The notes below the pieces were generated by a model that did no database searches, was not told the DNA's origin, and worked only from the letters and a program-made list of their open reading frames with translations. Positions 35,595 to 44,083 of a stretch of DNA of 64,000 nt are shown here, piece by piece; within the stretch, counting starts at the first letter, position 1, and each line of letters begins with the position of its first letter. Position numbers and translations under genes: made by a program. Location of the stretch: positions 31,014-95,013 of the forward strand of contig JAAWDY010000044.1 of the NCBI GenBank assembly GCA_022793995.1. Reading direction: 5' to 3'. Origin of the DNA: Coprococcus sp. GTDB lineage: Bacteria > Bacillota > Clostridia > Lachnospirales > Lachnospiraceae.

Positions 35595-36299
35595 GTGAAT
35601 TTTTTTAATTTATTTGGAACAAAAAATGAGAAAAAAGTTACAGAAACAGAAGAAAAGGGCGTTATGATTGATCTCCAAAACTATTCTGGTATGCGGGTAG
35701 AGGTAACGGATTTTAACGGATATTTTCTTTTTGTTGCAAAAATACAAGGATTCTGGAACGATACTGCAAAATTATATCAATATTCTGAGTTCGAGAATTC
35801 TGATGAGAATATTCCTCTCCATGTTAGGATCCGCGGATACAGCGACCATGAAAGAAAGGCGGTTTATATGGAGGGAAATATTACTTCTGAACCGGAACAT
35901 ATGTGGAAGGTAGAAGAATTGACGGTTACCAAAATTACGAATGACCGCGCCTTTTTCCGGCTGAATACAGATATTGACGCAACGGTTACTATGTTCAGCG
36001 GCCTGGAAATTGGAGAAAAACCGTGCAAAATGTTGAATATCAGTGTGGGAGGGGCATGTATCAGTTCAGAATGCAGATACCATGAGGGCGATAAATTTCT
36101 GCTGAAAGTGCAACTGCTTGAGGACAGGCCAATATCTACCATGTACTGCCAGGTGCTACGTATTATAGAAAAAGAGGAATCCAAATATGAATATGGCTGC
36201 AAATTTTTAGAATTGACTGAAGAAGATCAATCTAAGATTACGCAAAGTATATTTGCAGCACAGGTAGCAGAACGGCGCAAAAAATTAGAGACTTCCTAA
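35595..36299 (+). CDS. PilZ-like domain protein
   Basis: A 234-aa protein with an N-terminal YcgR-like strand region (about residues 20-110) and a PilZ-like C-terminal domain (about 112-220). GTG 35595 follows GGGAG at 7 nt. PilZ proteins bind c-di-GMP through an arginine pair and a (D/N)xSxxG motif. Here FFRLNTD keeps one arginine and the second motif reads NISVGGA, so the binding site is only partly conserved. Binding is therefore uncertain. It stands alone with its own promoter. Confidence 0.75.
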   Translation: MNFFNLFGTKNEKKVTETEEKGVMIDLQNYSGMRVEVTDFNGYFLFVAKIQGFWNDTAKLYQYSEFENSDENIPLHVRIRGYSDHERKAVYMEGNITSEPEHMWKVEELTVTKITNDRAFFRLNTDIDATVTMFSGLEIGEKPCKMLNISVGGACISSECRYHEGDKFLLKVQLLEDRPISTMYCQVLRIIEKEESKYEYGCKFLELTEEDQSKITQSIFAAQVAERRKKLETS

Positions 36300-36407
36300 T
36301 TTTCAGGGAAATGTTACGCTGTAAAAACCTTCCTGATTAACGGATCGACGCCTGCATCTTGAATTAGATTTACGACCAAACTAACGTGCACCCGACGGGC
36401 GCATTAA

Positions 36408-36447
36408 AAATGCCGAAAACACTGGGATTCCAGTGTTTTCGGCATTT
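36408..36447 (-). terminator. Long hairpin terminator beside tRNA-Arg
   Basis: Perfect 18-bp stem (AAATGCCGAAAACACTGG and complement), 4-nt loop, T-run on the minus strand. It ends the tRNA transcript and may also stop the PilZ-like gene from the other side. The rest of the 36300-36692 stretch besides this and the tRNA shows nothing I can name. Confidence 0.85.
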
Positions 36448-36454
36448 CTTCAGA

Positions 36455-36528
36455 CGTCGCTAAGAGGATTTGAACCTCCGGCCTACCGCTTAGGAGGCGG
36501 TCGCTCTATCCTGCTGAGCTATAGCGAC
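36455..36528 (-). tRNA. tRNA-Arg (anticodon CCT)
   Basis: A full cloverleaf is visible: acceptor GTCGCTA/TAGCGAC, D stem GCTC/GAGC, anticodon stem ACCGC/GCGGT around loop CTCCTAA, and T arm GGAGG-TTCAAAT-CCTCT. The anticodon CCT reads AGG, arginine. No CCA is encoded after the discriminator base. Confidence 0.95.
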
Positions 36529-36692
36529 TTATCATATTGAGTACGCCCTGCGGGTACTATTATATGATGGCTGAATCATTTTATAAAAATTAATTTCTCA
36601 GCCACCATATAATGATACCGTCAGAAACCATTTTTGTCAATATGCATGTTTAAAAAATCTTATTAAAAAAATGTTCGTTTAAGACCGGGTAT

Positions 36693-37571
36693 TTATGGAA
36701 AATTTATATACCCCTGGAGCCAAATATCTCCCTTAAATCTTCTTCCGATCTCCGGCTGACCGGTAATGGATTCCATGGGCACACAGATGTCAAAAATCAA
36801 TTCATTCACATCCAGTGTCAACACACAGATTTCCTCCCCGGTAATCCTATTTTCCAATATATCCATATTCAGGATTTCCCCAAGAATCGAATACTGATCG
36901 CATTCTACGCCGCAAGGCATAAAATACGTGTCCACAATACTATATACATCTTCACTGAGCAGACGCTTAGATACTTCCGTATATGTATCGATATCGTCCA
37001 TAGTCAGGCTCTCGATTGCTTCTTCATTTCCTTCTCTGGCGGCAGTAAGAAGCATCATTCGATTTCTAGATTCTTCTTTTCTTTCCCGTTCCTGTTCTTT
37101 GCTTTTCAGCACGGGAAATAGAATCTTTCCGCTTACGGCAAGCCCGGCCAAAGTAACTGATGTGGATGCCTTTGGTATCCTTCCTAGCTGAAATTCTTTC
37201 ATATATTCCATACCGTTTTGAAGATGGAAAATCAGGCTCACTCCTACCTTCGCATCCTCGCAGATTCCAATATATGCTTCTCTGTCGCTTCTTTTTTCTA
37301 CTATAATATCGGCATAAGAAGTCACACCGCTTCCATAAAAATAGGGGACATAATATTCTCTTTCAAATGTCTCTTTTTCATCGATCTGCCCATATGAACA
37401 GATCCCGATATCCACTCCGAAATCTTTACGAAATTCACAGAAATCCAGATTCTCCTCCAAAGAAATCCGTTCATAACCTGTAAATGTATCCTCTGCCTCG
37501 CGGAGAATCTGATTCCATTCTTTTTCGGAACTTATTTTTTGAAATCCGATTGCTTTGATATATTTATGCAC
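36693..37571 (-). CDS. DUF3881-like protein
   Basis: A 292-aa soluble protein beginning with GTG (GAGGTAG site) and reading HKYIKAIGFQKISSEKEW. It has no signal peptide or helix pair. The start, length and place directly downstream of serS fit the DUF3881 family known from Clostridia, whose function is unknown. A charged helical stretch (KSKEQERERKEESRNR, about 155-170) sits in the middle. Only 23 bp separates it from serS, so they may be co-transcribed. Confidence 0.7.
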   Translation of the reverse strand: MHKYIKAIGFQKISSEKEWNQILREAEDTFTGYERISLEENLDFCEFRKDFGVDIGICSYGQIDEKETFEREYYVPYFYGSGVTSYADIIVEKRSDREAYIGICEDAKVGVSLIFHLQNGMEYMKEFQLGRIPKASTSVTLAGLAVSGKILFPVLKSKEQERERKEESRNRMMLLTAAREGNEEAIESLTMDDIDTYTEVSKRLLSEDVYSIVDTYFMPCGVECDQYSILGEILNMDILENRITGEEICVLTLDVNELIFDICVPMESITGQPEIGRRFKGDIWLQGYINFP

Positions 37572-37594
37572 GATCTACCTCATTTGTCTATTTT

Positions 37595-38875
37595 TTATCT
37601 TATTTCGGTCATGCCTCCCATATAAGGCCGAAGGATTTCAGGAATTTTTACAGAACCATCTGCCTGTAAATTATTTTCCAGAAATGCAATCAACATTCTT
37701 GGGGGAGCCGTCACCGTATTGTTAAGTGTATGCGCAAAATACTTACTTCCATCACTGCCTTTTACGCGAATACCTAAACGACGTGCCTGTGCGTCGCCGA
37801 GATTAGAGCAGCTTCCTACTTCAAAATATTTTTTCTGCCGTGGAGACCATGCTTCCACATCGCAGGATTTTACTTTCAAGTCCGCCAAGTCACCGGAACA
37901 GCATTCCAGGGTTCGGACCGGAATATCAAGTGACCGGAAGAAATCAACGGTATTCTTCCACATTACGTCATACCATTTTTTGCTTTCATCAGGATTACAT
38001 ACCACGATCATTTCCTGCTTTTCAAACTGATGAATTCGGTAAACACCTCTTTCTTCAATTCCATGAGCGCCCTTTTCTTTTCGGAAGCAAGGAGAATAGG
38101 ATGTTAATTTTTTAGGAAGTTCCTTTTCTTCCAACATAGTATCTATAAATTTACCGATCATGGAATGCTCGCTGGTTCCAATGAGATACAGGTCTTCTCC
38201 CTCTATTTTATACATCATGGAATCCATCTCTGCAAAGCTCATTACTCCGGTCACTACATTGCTCCGGATCATGAAAGGAGGAACACAGTAAGTAAATCCT
38301 CTGTCGATCATAAAATCCCTCGCATAACTTATCACTGCAGAGTGGAGTCTTGCGATATCCCCCATAAGATAATAGAATCCATTTCCAGCCACTTTTCCGG
38401 CGCTTTCCAAATCGATCCCATTAAATTTCTCCATAATTTCCGTGTGATATGGGATCTCAAAATCTGGAACAACTGGCTCTCCAAATTTTTCAATCTCTAC
38501 GTTTTCACTGTCGTCTTTTCCGATCGGAACCGTAGGGTCAATCATATTTGGTATTGTCATCATTATCTTTTTGATCTTAGCCTCTACCTCTTTTTCTTCA
38601 TCTGATAATTTTTCTACACGATCTGCATTTGCCTGAACCTGCTTTTTAAATTCCTCTGCTTCTTCTTTCTTCCCTTGCGCCATACATGCGCCGATCTGTT
38701 TAGAAATCTTATTTCGTTCTGCACGCAGTGCTTCCACCTCTTGTTTGATTTCACGATTCTTTTTGTCAAGTTCGATCACTTCGTCTACCAGTGGAAGTTT
38801 TTCGTCCTGAAACTTCTTTTTAATGTTTTCCTTTACGATATCCGCGTTCATTCTTACAAATTTAATATCCAGCAT
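37595..38875 (-). CDS. serS: Seryl-tRNA synthetase
   Basis: A 426-aa class II synthetase that loads serine onto tRNA-Ser. The N-terminal tRNA-binding coiled coil (about 30-100) is followed by the catalytic core with motif 2 (SPCFRKEKGAHGIEERGVYRIHQF, about 258-281) and motif 3 (NNTVTAPPRMLIAFLENN, about 385-402). The length is normal. I looked for a T-box leader upstream and saw none. Confidence 0.97.
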   Translation of the reverse strand: MLDIKFVRMNADIVKENIKKKFQDEKLPLVDEVIELDKKNREIKQEVEALRAERNKISKQIGACMAQGKKEEAEEFKKQVQANADRVEKLSDEEKEVEAKIKKIMMTIPNMIDPTVPIGKDDSENVEIEKFGEPVVPDFEIPYHTEIMEKFNGIDLESAGKVAGNGFYYLMGDIARLHSAVISYARDFMIDRGFTYCVPPFMIRSNVVTGVMSFAEMDSMMYKIEGEDLYLIGTSEHSMIGKFIDTMLEEKELPKKLTSYSPCFRKEKGAHGIEERGVYRIHQFEKQEMIVVCNPDESKKWYDVMWKNTVDFFRSLDIPVRTLECCSGDLADLKVKSCDVEAWSPRQKKYFEVGSCSNLGDAQARRLGIRVKGSDGSKYFAHTLNNTVTAPPRMLIAFLENNLQADGSVKIPEILRPYMGGMTEIR

Positions 38876-38926
38876 TTTTATTCTCCTCTTCCTGTTTAGT
38901 CTTCCACATTTTTTTCACTTATACAA

Positions 38927-38982
38927 TTGCGGTTCATAGCAGGTTTTGCGTTTTTTATGTTGTGGGCTGCTGTGAATCGCAA
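38927..38982. repeat. Imperfect inverted repeat between serS and DUF4446
   Basis: TTGCGGTTCATAGCA (38927-38941) faces TGCTGTGAATCGCAA (38968-38982). The only two differences would be G-U pairs in a plus-strand RNA, and mismatches in a minus-strand RNA. Its function is unclear. Confidence 0.45.
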
Positions 38983-39004
38983 GTTTTAACCGTAGGGTGA
39001 TTCT

Positions 39005-39568
39005 TTAATCACGGCTTTTCTTTTTTACACTATTCTTAATCGCAGACTGTATTTCCGGGTCATATACTTCCTGGTAAATTGCACGTTCCAACGACTCAGC
39101 CTCTTCCTCGGCAAGTTCAATATAACTTTGACCTCTTATGATTTCTTTAATATATGTGTAACACCCTTCACGGCTATGCATTGCGTTAAATATCCATCCG
39201 CTGTCGTTTCCGTCCAGAAGCGTCAGCACAAAGCTGAGTTTGCCGCCCATCTCGTTGAATGCATCATACTTTACAATTCCAACCTTCTGATAATTACCTT
39301 TACTCATACGGAACAATTCTTTGATATCCGCGCTATTTTTTCTACATGCTCTTGCGATCATATCTAGTTCATCGAACTTTCGCAGAATGCTTTCCTCCAT
39401 ATTTCTTCCGTCATGTCCACGCATAAATGATACATAACTGCTTTTTAACCTATTATACTTCATATTTACATTTACGAATAGCAAGAACATAAATATAATC
39501 AACAAGATAAGAATAATAAATAGATAAGCCGGATCAATTCCGATTGCTGCTAATATTTTGCTTTCCAT
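39005..39568 (-). CDS. DUF4446 membrane protein
   Basis: A 187-aa protein with one N-terminal membrane helix (DPAYLFIILILLIIFMFLLFV, about 12-32) and a soluble domain (about 75-170; GIVKYDAFNEMGGKLSFVLTLLDGNDSGWIFN), the DUF4446 signature. Function is unknown. Its ATG overlaps the parB stop codon by one base, so the two are translationally coupled. DUF4446 genes after parB are common in Clostridia. Confidence 0.88.
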   Translation of the reverse strand: MESKILAAIGIDPAYLFIILILLIIFMFLLFVNVNMKYNRLKSSYVSFMRGHDGRNMEESILRKFDELDMIARACRKNSADIKELFRMSKGNYQKVGIVKYDAFNEMGGKLSFVLTLLDGNDSGWIFNAMHSREGCYTYIKEIIRGQSYIELAEEEAESLERAIYQEVYDPEIQSAIKNSVKKKSRD

Positions 39569-40479
39569 TAAGACTCTCCTTCTTGTATCGTCATAATTAG
39601 GTCGAATATACGTTCTAATTCAGATTCCGAATAATATTCGATCTCAATCTTTCCTTTCCCACCTATTTTTTGATTGACATGTACTTTACTTCCAATTACA
39701 TTTTTCATTTTTTCTTCCAAATCTTCATAAATAAAAATATTCTTTTTTTCCGGTTTTACCTTTTCAGGTTTTGGCGTCTTGATATCTTTTACTAGTTTTT
39801 CAGTCTCACGTACACTTAGTTTCTCATCAAAAATTTTAGTTGCAAGAGTGTACTGTTGCTCTTCGTCATCGATCGCTAGAAGCGCGCGTGCATGCCCTGT
39901 TGAGATCATATCATCTATGATCATTTGCTGAACTCTTTCACTTAGTTTCAGGAGACGCATTGAATTTGTAACGGCAGTCCTGCTTTTTGAAACGCGTTCT
40001 GCAACTTCATCTTGTTTCAGATTAAATTCTGTTAAAAGTCTTTTAAATGCCATCGCTTCTTCAATGGGATTGAGGTTCTCCCTCTGAATATTCTCAATCA
40101 AAGAAATTTCCACGATTTCCTGTTTGGTATATTCTTTTACAATGACTGGGACTTCTTTGAGTCCAGCAAGCTTTGCGGCTCTCCAACGCCGTTCTCCTGC
40201 AATAATTTCGTGATAATCATCTCTTTTTTGTACAATCAATGGCTGAAGAATTCCAAATTGTTTAATTGAATCTGACAGTTCCAAAAGGGCGTCTTCTTCA
40301 AAATTCTTTCTTGGCTGATCTCTGTTTGGCTCCACATCATTGATTTTCATCATGATCGGTCCTGCTTTTTTTTCTTCGTCTGCTTTTATCTCCTGCCCCT
40401 TTACTGTTTTTGAGGACTTATTATCTGGAATTAAGCTATCGAGTCCTTTTCCCAGACCGCCTCTCTTTACTGCCGCCAT
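39568..40479 (-). CDS. parB: Chromosome-partitioning protein ParB (Spo0J)
   Basis: A 303-aa ParB that binds parS and spreads along DNA as a CTP-dependent clamp, organising the origin region. The N-terminal CTPase domain has the motifs PRKNF, GERRWRAAK (about 95-103) and ENIQRENLNPIEEA (about 123-136). The central helix-turn-helix (KQDEVAERVSKSRTAVTNSMRLLKL, about 155-180) reads parS. Two parS sites lie within 1.7 kb. It overlaps both parA and DUF4446 by one base. Confidence 0.96.
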   Translation of the reverse strand: MAAVKRGGLGKGLDSLIPDNKSSKTVKGQEIKADEEKKAGPIMMKINDVEPNRDQPRKNFEEDALLELSDSIKQFGILQPLIVQKRDDYHEIIAGERRWRAAKLAGLKEVPVIVKEYTKQEIVEISLIENIQRENLNPIEEAMAFKRLLTEFNLKQDEVAERVSKSRTAVTNSMRLLKLSERVQQMIIDDMISTGHARALLAIDDEEQQYTLATKIFDEKLSVRETEKLVKDIKTPKPEKVKPEKKNIFIYEDLEEKMKNVIGSKVHVNQKIGGKGKIEIEYYSESELERIFDLIMTIQEGES

Positions 40480-41249
40480 TATTCATTCACTCCTTTACGG
40501 ATGACCTCATCCGCCAGCAACATATAACTTTCTGCACCTGTGGACTTTGGATCGTAGTAGTTGATTGGAAGTCCGTGACTGGGCGCTTCTGCAAGGCGTA
40601 TATTTCTGGGAATGATCGTTTTATATATATTCTGATTCAAGTTTTCTTTTACATTTTCTACTACTTGAAGGGATAGATTTGTCCGGGCATCATACATTGT
40701 AAATACAACGCCTTCCATTTCAAGCCTGTCATTTAATCGATTTTTTACCAACTCGATTGTTTTAATTAACTGGCTCAATCCTTCGAGTGCATAATATTCA
40801 CATTGAATTGGTACAAGAACTGTATCGGCTGTAGTCATAGCGTTTATCGTAAGCATACTGAGAGAAGGAGGACAATCAATAATCACAAAATCATAGTTAT
40901 CTCTTATTTTATCCACTTCTTTTTTTAGTATGTATTCCTTATTTTCGATATCCAACAGTTCAATTTCTGCTCCTGATAGATCAATATTTGTAGGAATGAT
41001 ATCTAAATTATTAAATACATTTTTGCAGAGAGCTTGTTCGATATTTGCTTCTCCTATTATTAGATCATAAATTGTATAATCCACACTTTCCTTATCTACA
41101 CTAAGACCGCTTGTCATATTTCCCTGTGGGTCCATATCCACTGCAAGAACTTTTTTTTCCTTTGCAGCCAGGCAAGAAGATAAGTTGATTGCTGTTGTAG
41201 TCTTTCCTACACCGCCTTTCTGGTTTGCAATCGCAATAATTCTTCCCAT
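40479..41249 (-). CDS. parA: Chromosome-partitioning ATPase ParA (Soj)
   Basis: A 256-aa deviant Walker ATPase that acts with ParB in origin segregation. The deviant Walker A is KGGVGKTTTAINLSS (about 11-25, with the signature first lysine), and Walker A' FVIIDCPPSLSMLT is near residue 120. The length is typical of Soj. It starts the parA-parB-DUF4446 operon with a promoter about 50 bp upstream. Confidence 0.96.
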   Translation of the reverse strand: MGRIIAIANQKGGVGKTTTAINLSSCLAAKEKKVLAVDMDPQGNMTSGLSVDKESVDYTIYDLIIGEANIEQALCKNVFNNLDIIPTNIDLSGAEIELLDIENKEYILKKEVDKIRDNYDFVIIDCPPSLSMLTINAMTTADTVLVPIQCEYYALEGLSQLIKTIELVKNRLNDRLEMEGVVFTMYDARTNLSLQVVENVKENLNQNIYKTIIPRNIRLAEAPSHGLPINYYDPKSTGAESYMLLADEVIRKGVNE

Positions 41250-41293
41250 TTTCTATTATACTCCCTTCTTCCAATGGTATTTTAAACTTTTCT

Positions 41294-41323
41294 ATTATAT
41301 ATAGCTGTTTAATCCAAATGTCA
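41294..41323 (-). promoter_or_regulatory. Possible promoter of the par operon
   Basis: On the minus strand TGACAT and TATAAT are 18 bp apart, 45 bp before the parA ATG. Confidence 0.45.
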
Positions 41324-41406
41324 TTTTTTGGTTCCAATATCATATAGTATTACCACTTTTTTATTTAGGTAATATTATATCATGGATTTAAAACTAAATC
41401 CACTAA

Positions 41407-41422
41407 TGTTTCACGTGAAACA
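41407..41422. promoter_or_regulatory. parS: parS site (first)
   Basis: TGTTTCACGTGAAACA is a perfect 16-bp palindrome identical to the bacterial parS consensus, 158 bp upstream of parA. Confidence 0.95.
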
Positions 41423-42161
41423 TTCAATTCGGCACTTTTTATAAATATCTACAATTATGCAATTATGATTCATAGCAAGATTTTCATGAAAACCTATTCA
41501 CATCGCATAATTCATCTCAAAGTATAGTACATCTCCTCTTTCCATAACTAACAGTTTATCAACCTATTTATTGTAGGATGACTTTGTATTATAATTACAT
41601 CCATAATAGTAAAATACTTGTTACCATCCATTATTTAATATTTCATTATTGTCATGTCATAATGTAAGTAGTTTATAACTTAGTAACACCCTGCTATACA
41701 AATAGAAGTTAAGTAAAAACTTCATAACATTCTGTTTCTAAAAGTCCTAAGGCACATATTAGCATGCAAGCATATCATACATAACATCTTGACCTTTGTG
41801 TACTATCTATACTATATTCATGCAAACCGCCTTATCTATCTGTAAAAGTACATCCAGTTCTTTCCTACTCCTAATATAATTAACTTTGCCCATAATCGCG
41901 CTCTTGGCTCGTAAACCATAAGATATGCTTATTCATGTAAACATATTTTTTTATCTTATATTTAAAGGCTAAGCTTTTGCTGCGGTTTACGGCCTAACCA
42001 TCCACGAACTGTAACGCATTCAGTCCATTAAAAACTCGACTGATGGAGAAAAACTTAATGTTTAAATCCGTTATTTAATCGGACGAATGTCTTACATACC
42101 TTACATGCCTTACGGCAAAGTGCAAGTCACCGTAAATAGTAATGAACTATTACAAATATAA

Positions 42162-42177
42162 TGTTTCACGTGAAACA
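42162..42177. promoter_or_regulatory. parS: parS site (second)
   Basis: A second exact TGTTTCACGTGAAACA lies 740 bp from the first and 5 bp before the -35 box of the hydrolase gene. Confidence 0.95.
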
Positions 42178-42182
42178 TTTGC

Positions 42183-42211
42183 TTTCTATTATTTAAAAAG
42201 TATGTTATAAT
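42183..42211 (+). promoter_or_regulatory. Promoter of the alpha/beta hydrolase gene
   Basis: TTTCTA and a perfect TATAAT are 17 bp apart, 41 bp before the ATG. A parS site touches the upstream side, so ParB spreading could repress it. Confidence 0.5.
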
Positions 42212-42252
42212 AAAAGAAATTTTAACAACACTTATATCGAGGATAATAAATA

Positions 42253-43197
42253 ATGAAAAGAAAATTAAAAATAACAACAATATTCATCAGTATATCAGCA
42301 CTAATTATACATGTCATAAATAGAATGACTTGCTATCTTGCAACAATTGAAAATATTTTTAATAGTTCTGGAAATAATTATTATGATTGGCGCCATGGTA
42401 AAATTTATTATAAAAAGCAAGGTAAAGGTGAACCAATCTTACTGATTCATGATTTGAATTCAAATAGTTCTGGATATGAATGGAAGAAAATTGCTATACG
42501 TTTAGCAGATAAAAGTACTGTTTATACGATTGATTTGCTTGGATGCGGGCGTTCAGATAAACCAAATTTCACTTATACCAACTATCTTTACGTGCAAATG
42601 ATAAATGACTTTATCAAAAATGTGATCGGTAAAAAAACAAATATTATAGTGACTGGTGATTCTGTTCCAATCGCAATTATGGCATGTAATACCGGCGAAA
42701 ATACAATAGATAAGATTGTTACAATCAATCCAATCTCTTTAAAGGAAACAACAAAAATTCCTTGTAAGTATTCCAAACTTTTTAAAACATTGATTCAGAC
42801 TCCAATCATCGGAACACTAATATATAATACTCTACATTCAAAAAAGCAAATAGAAAATGTATTCCAGAATAAATATTATTACAGTCCAGGAAGAGTCGAT
42901 GAATTAATCAAAAAAGCTTACTATGAGGCAGCTCACTCAAATCATAGCCATTCCAAATATTTATTTGCTAGTATAAAAGGAAAATATACAAATATGAATA
43001 TTATTCCTTTCATCAGCCATATCAAAAATGAAATATTGATTATTTCGGGAGATAATAGAGATTATAAAATTACAGAAGAATATTTAAAGTATGTACCTTC
43101 TATTCAAACAGCAATAATTAAAAATACAAATTATCTTCCACAACTTGAGTCTCCGGTTGAACTTACCAACCAAGTAAAAGTATTTTTTGATATATAA
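42253..43197 (+). CDS. Membrane-anchored alpha/beta hydrolase-fold protein lacking the catalytic His
   Basis: A 314-aa AT-rich gene. The N-terminus has a hydrophobic anchor (ITTIFISISALIIHVI, about 7-22). The alpha/beta hydrolase fold follows, with the oxyanion segment EPILLIHDLNSNSSGYEW, DLLGCGRSDKP (about 98-108) and a nucleophile elbow VTGDSVPIAI (Ser about 138). The acid may be Asp in ISGDNRDYK (about 260). The place of the catalytic His (usually GHxPxxExP) reads NTNYLPQLESP, with Tyr in the His position. It may be inactive or use other chemistry. It is the only plus-strand gene among its minus-strand neighbours. Confidence 0.85.
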   Translation: MKRKLKITTIFISISALIIHVINRMTCYLATIENIFNSSGNNYYDWRHGKIYYKKQGKGEPILLIHDLNSNSSGYEWKKIAIRLADKSTVYTIDLLGCGRSDKPNFTYTNYLYVQMINDFIKNVIGKKTNIIVTGDSVPIAIMACNTGENTIDKIVTINPISLKETTKIPCKYSKLFKTLIQTPIIGTLIYNTLHSKKQIENVFQNKYYYSPGRVDELIKKAYYEAAHSNHSHSKYLFASIKGKYTNMNIIPFISHIKNEILIISGDNRDYKITEEYLKYVPSIQTAIIKNTNYLPQLESPVELTNQVKVFFDI

Positions 43198-43206
43198 TTC
43201 TAAAGA

Positions 43207-43253
43207 TTACCAACAAAAGAGCCGATTCAATGAATCGGCTCTTTTGTTGGTAA
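43207..43253 (+). terminator. Very strong bidirectional terminator
   Basis: A perfect 23-bp inverted repeat (TTACCAACAAAAGAGCCGAT and continuation) with a one-base loop, between the convergent hydrolase and rsmG genes. The rsmG stop codon lies inside it. Confidence 0.9.
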
Positions 43254-43940
43254 TCCAGCTCTCCTAGGAAATTTTTTTCCTGTTTCCTTCTTCTTTTTAA
43301 TAACAACCAGAGAACGTTTAATATCTGTATCAGGCAATGTAAACTTTAAAACTTCCTTTTCTTTTCCACCAAGAACAGTAATGGCTTTTCTCGCATTTAA
43401 CATTTCCTCTCCGATATCATCCGATTTATAAGCAATAAAAATTCCACCAACCCTTACAAACGGAAGACAATATTCTGAAAGTGAGGAAAGATTCGCCACA
43501 GCTCTTGATACTGCTATATCGTAATATTCCCTATATTTTTCCATATGGGCATATTCTTCTGCTCTTCCATGTATAGGACTGACATATTCCAGATCAAGTT
43601 CAGCTGCAACCGTATCTAAAAATAAAATTCTTTTATTTAAAGAATCGAGCAATGTAACATTCAAATGAGGAAAAACAATTTTTAAAGGAATTCCAGGAAA
43701 TCCTGCTCCAGTTCCCACATCGATCAATTTGTAAACATGATTCATATCCACAGCTTTTACAATCGAAAGGCTATCTACAAAATGCTTTGTAATTACCTCA
43801 TCATATTCTGTTATACCTGTAAGATTCATCACTTTATTCCATTCAACCAAGAGATCATAATACCGATTGAATTGGTCATGTTGCTTACCACTCAAAGATA
43901 AACCTATTTCAGAAAGTTTCTTTTCAAATATCTGATCCAT
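43227..43940 (-). CDS. rsmG: 16S rRNA (guanine-527-N7) methyltransferase
   Basis: A 237-aa SAM-dependent methyltransferase (GidB). The SAM site is LIDVGTGAGFPGIPLKIVFPH (about 71-91), and LLDSLNKRILFLDTVA and ISRAVANLSSL-like AVSRAVANLSSLSEYCLPF follow. It modifies the 530 loop of 16S rRNA. It is the last gene of the rpmH-rsmG cluster and its stop lies within a terminator hairpin. Confidence 0.96.
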   Translation of the reverse strand: MDQIFEKKLSEIGLSLSGKQHDQFNRYYDLLVEWNKVMNLTGITEYDEVITKHFVDSLSIVKAVDMNHVYKLIDVGTGAGFPGIPLKIVFPHLNVTLLDSLNKRILFLDTVAAELDLEYVSPIHGRAEEYAHMEKYREYYDIAVSRAVANLSSLSEYCLPFVRVGGIFIAYKSDDIGEEMLNARKAITVLGGKEKEVLKFTLPDTDIKRSLVVIKKKKETGKKFPRRAGLPTKEPIH

Positions 43941-43974
43941 AACTCTTCCATCCTTTAATACACAAAATTTCCCG

Positions 43975-44083
43975 AATCGCCTTCGGCGATGGAGTTAACA
44001 ATGTAACCCTTTTCATGTACCCTTTCGGGTACATTCAGGATAACTGATTCTAATCGCCTTCGGCGATGGAGTTAACAATGTAA
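43975..44083. repeat. 32-bp direct repeat pair with hairpins, covering the mnmG end
   Basis: The 32-bp sequence starting AATCGCCTTCGGCGATGGAG is found at 43975-44006 and again at 44052-44083. Each has an ATCGCC-TTC-GGCGAT hairpin. A further GTACCC-TTTC-GGGTAC hairpin lies between. The second copy contains the last codons and stop of mnmG, so the first looks like a duplicated mnmG tail. Confidence 0.85.

Larger units (their letters stand above)
41250..42252. other. 1-kb AT-rich gene-free stretch with two parS sites
   Basis: No reading frame with a ribosome-binding site is seen over about 1 kb. Apart from the par promoter, two parS sites and the hydrolase promoter, I recognise no RNA gene or repeat. 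The base composition is strongly AT-rich compared with the rest of the window. Confidence 0.7.

Noticed and set aside
38876..39004. T-box riboswitch before serS
   Set aside because: The region is short and I see neither the AGGGTGGNACCGCG element nor a clear antiterminator.
41423..42161. Small RNA gene or hidden protein between the parS sites
   Set aside because: I found no stable hairpin with a T-run and no frame with a ribosome-binding site; it appears to be plain AT-rich spacer.
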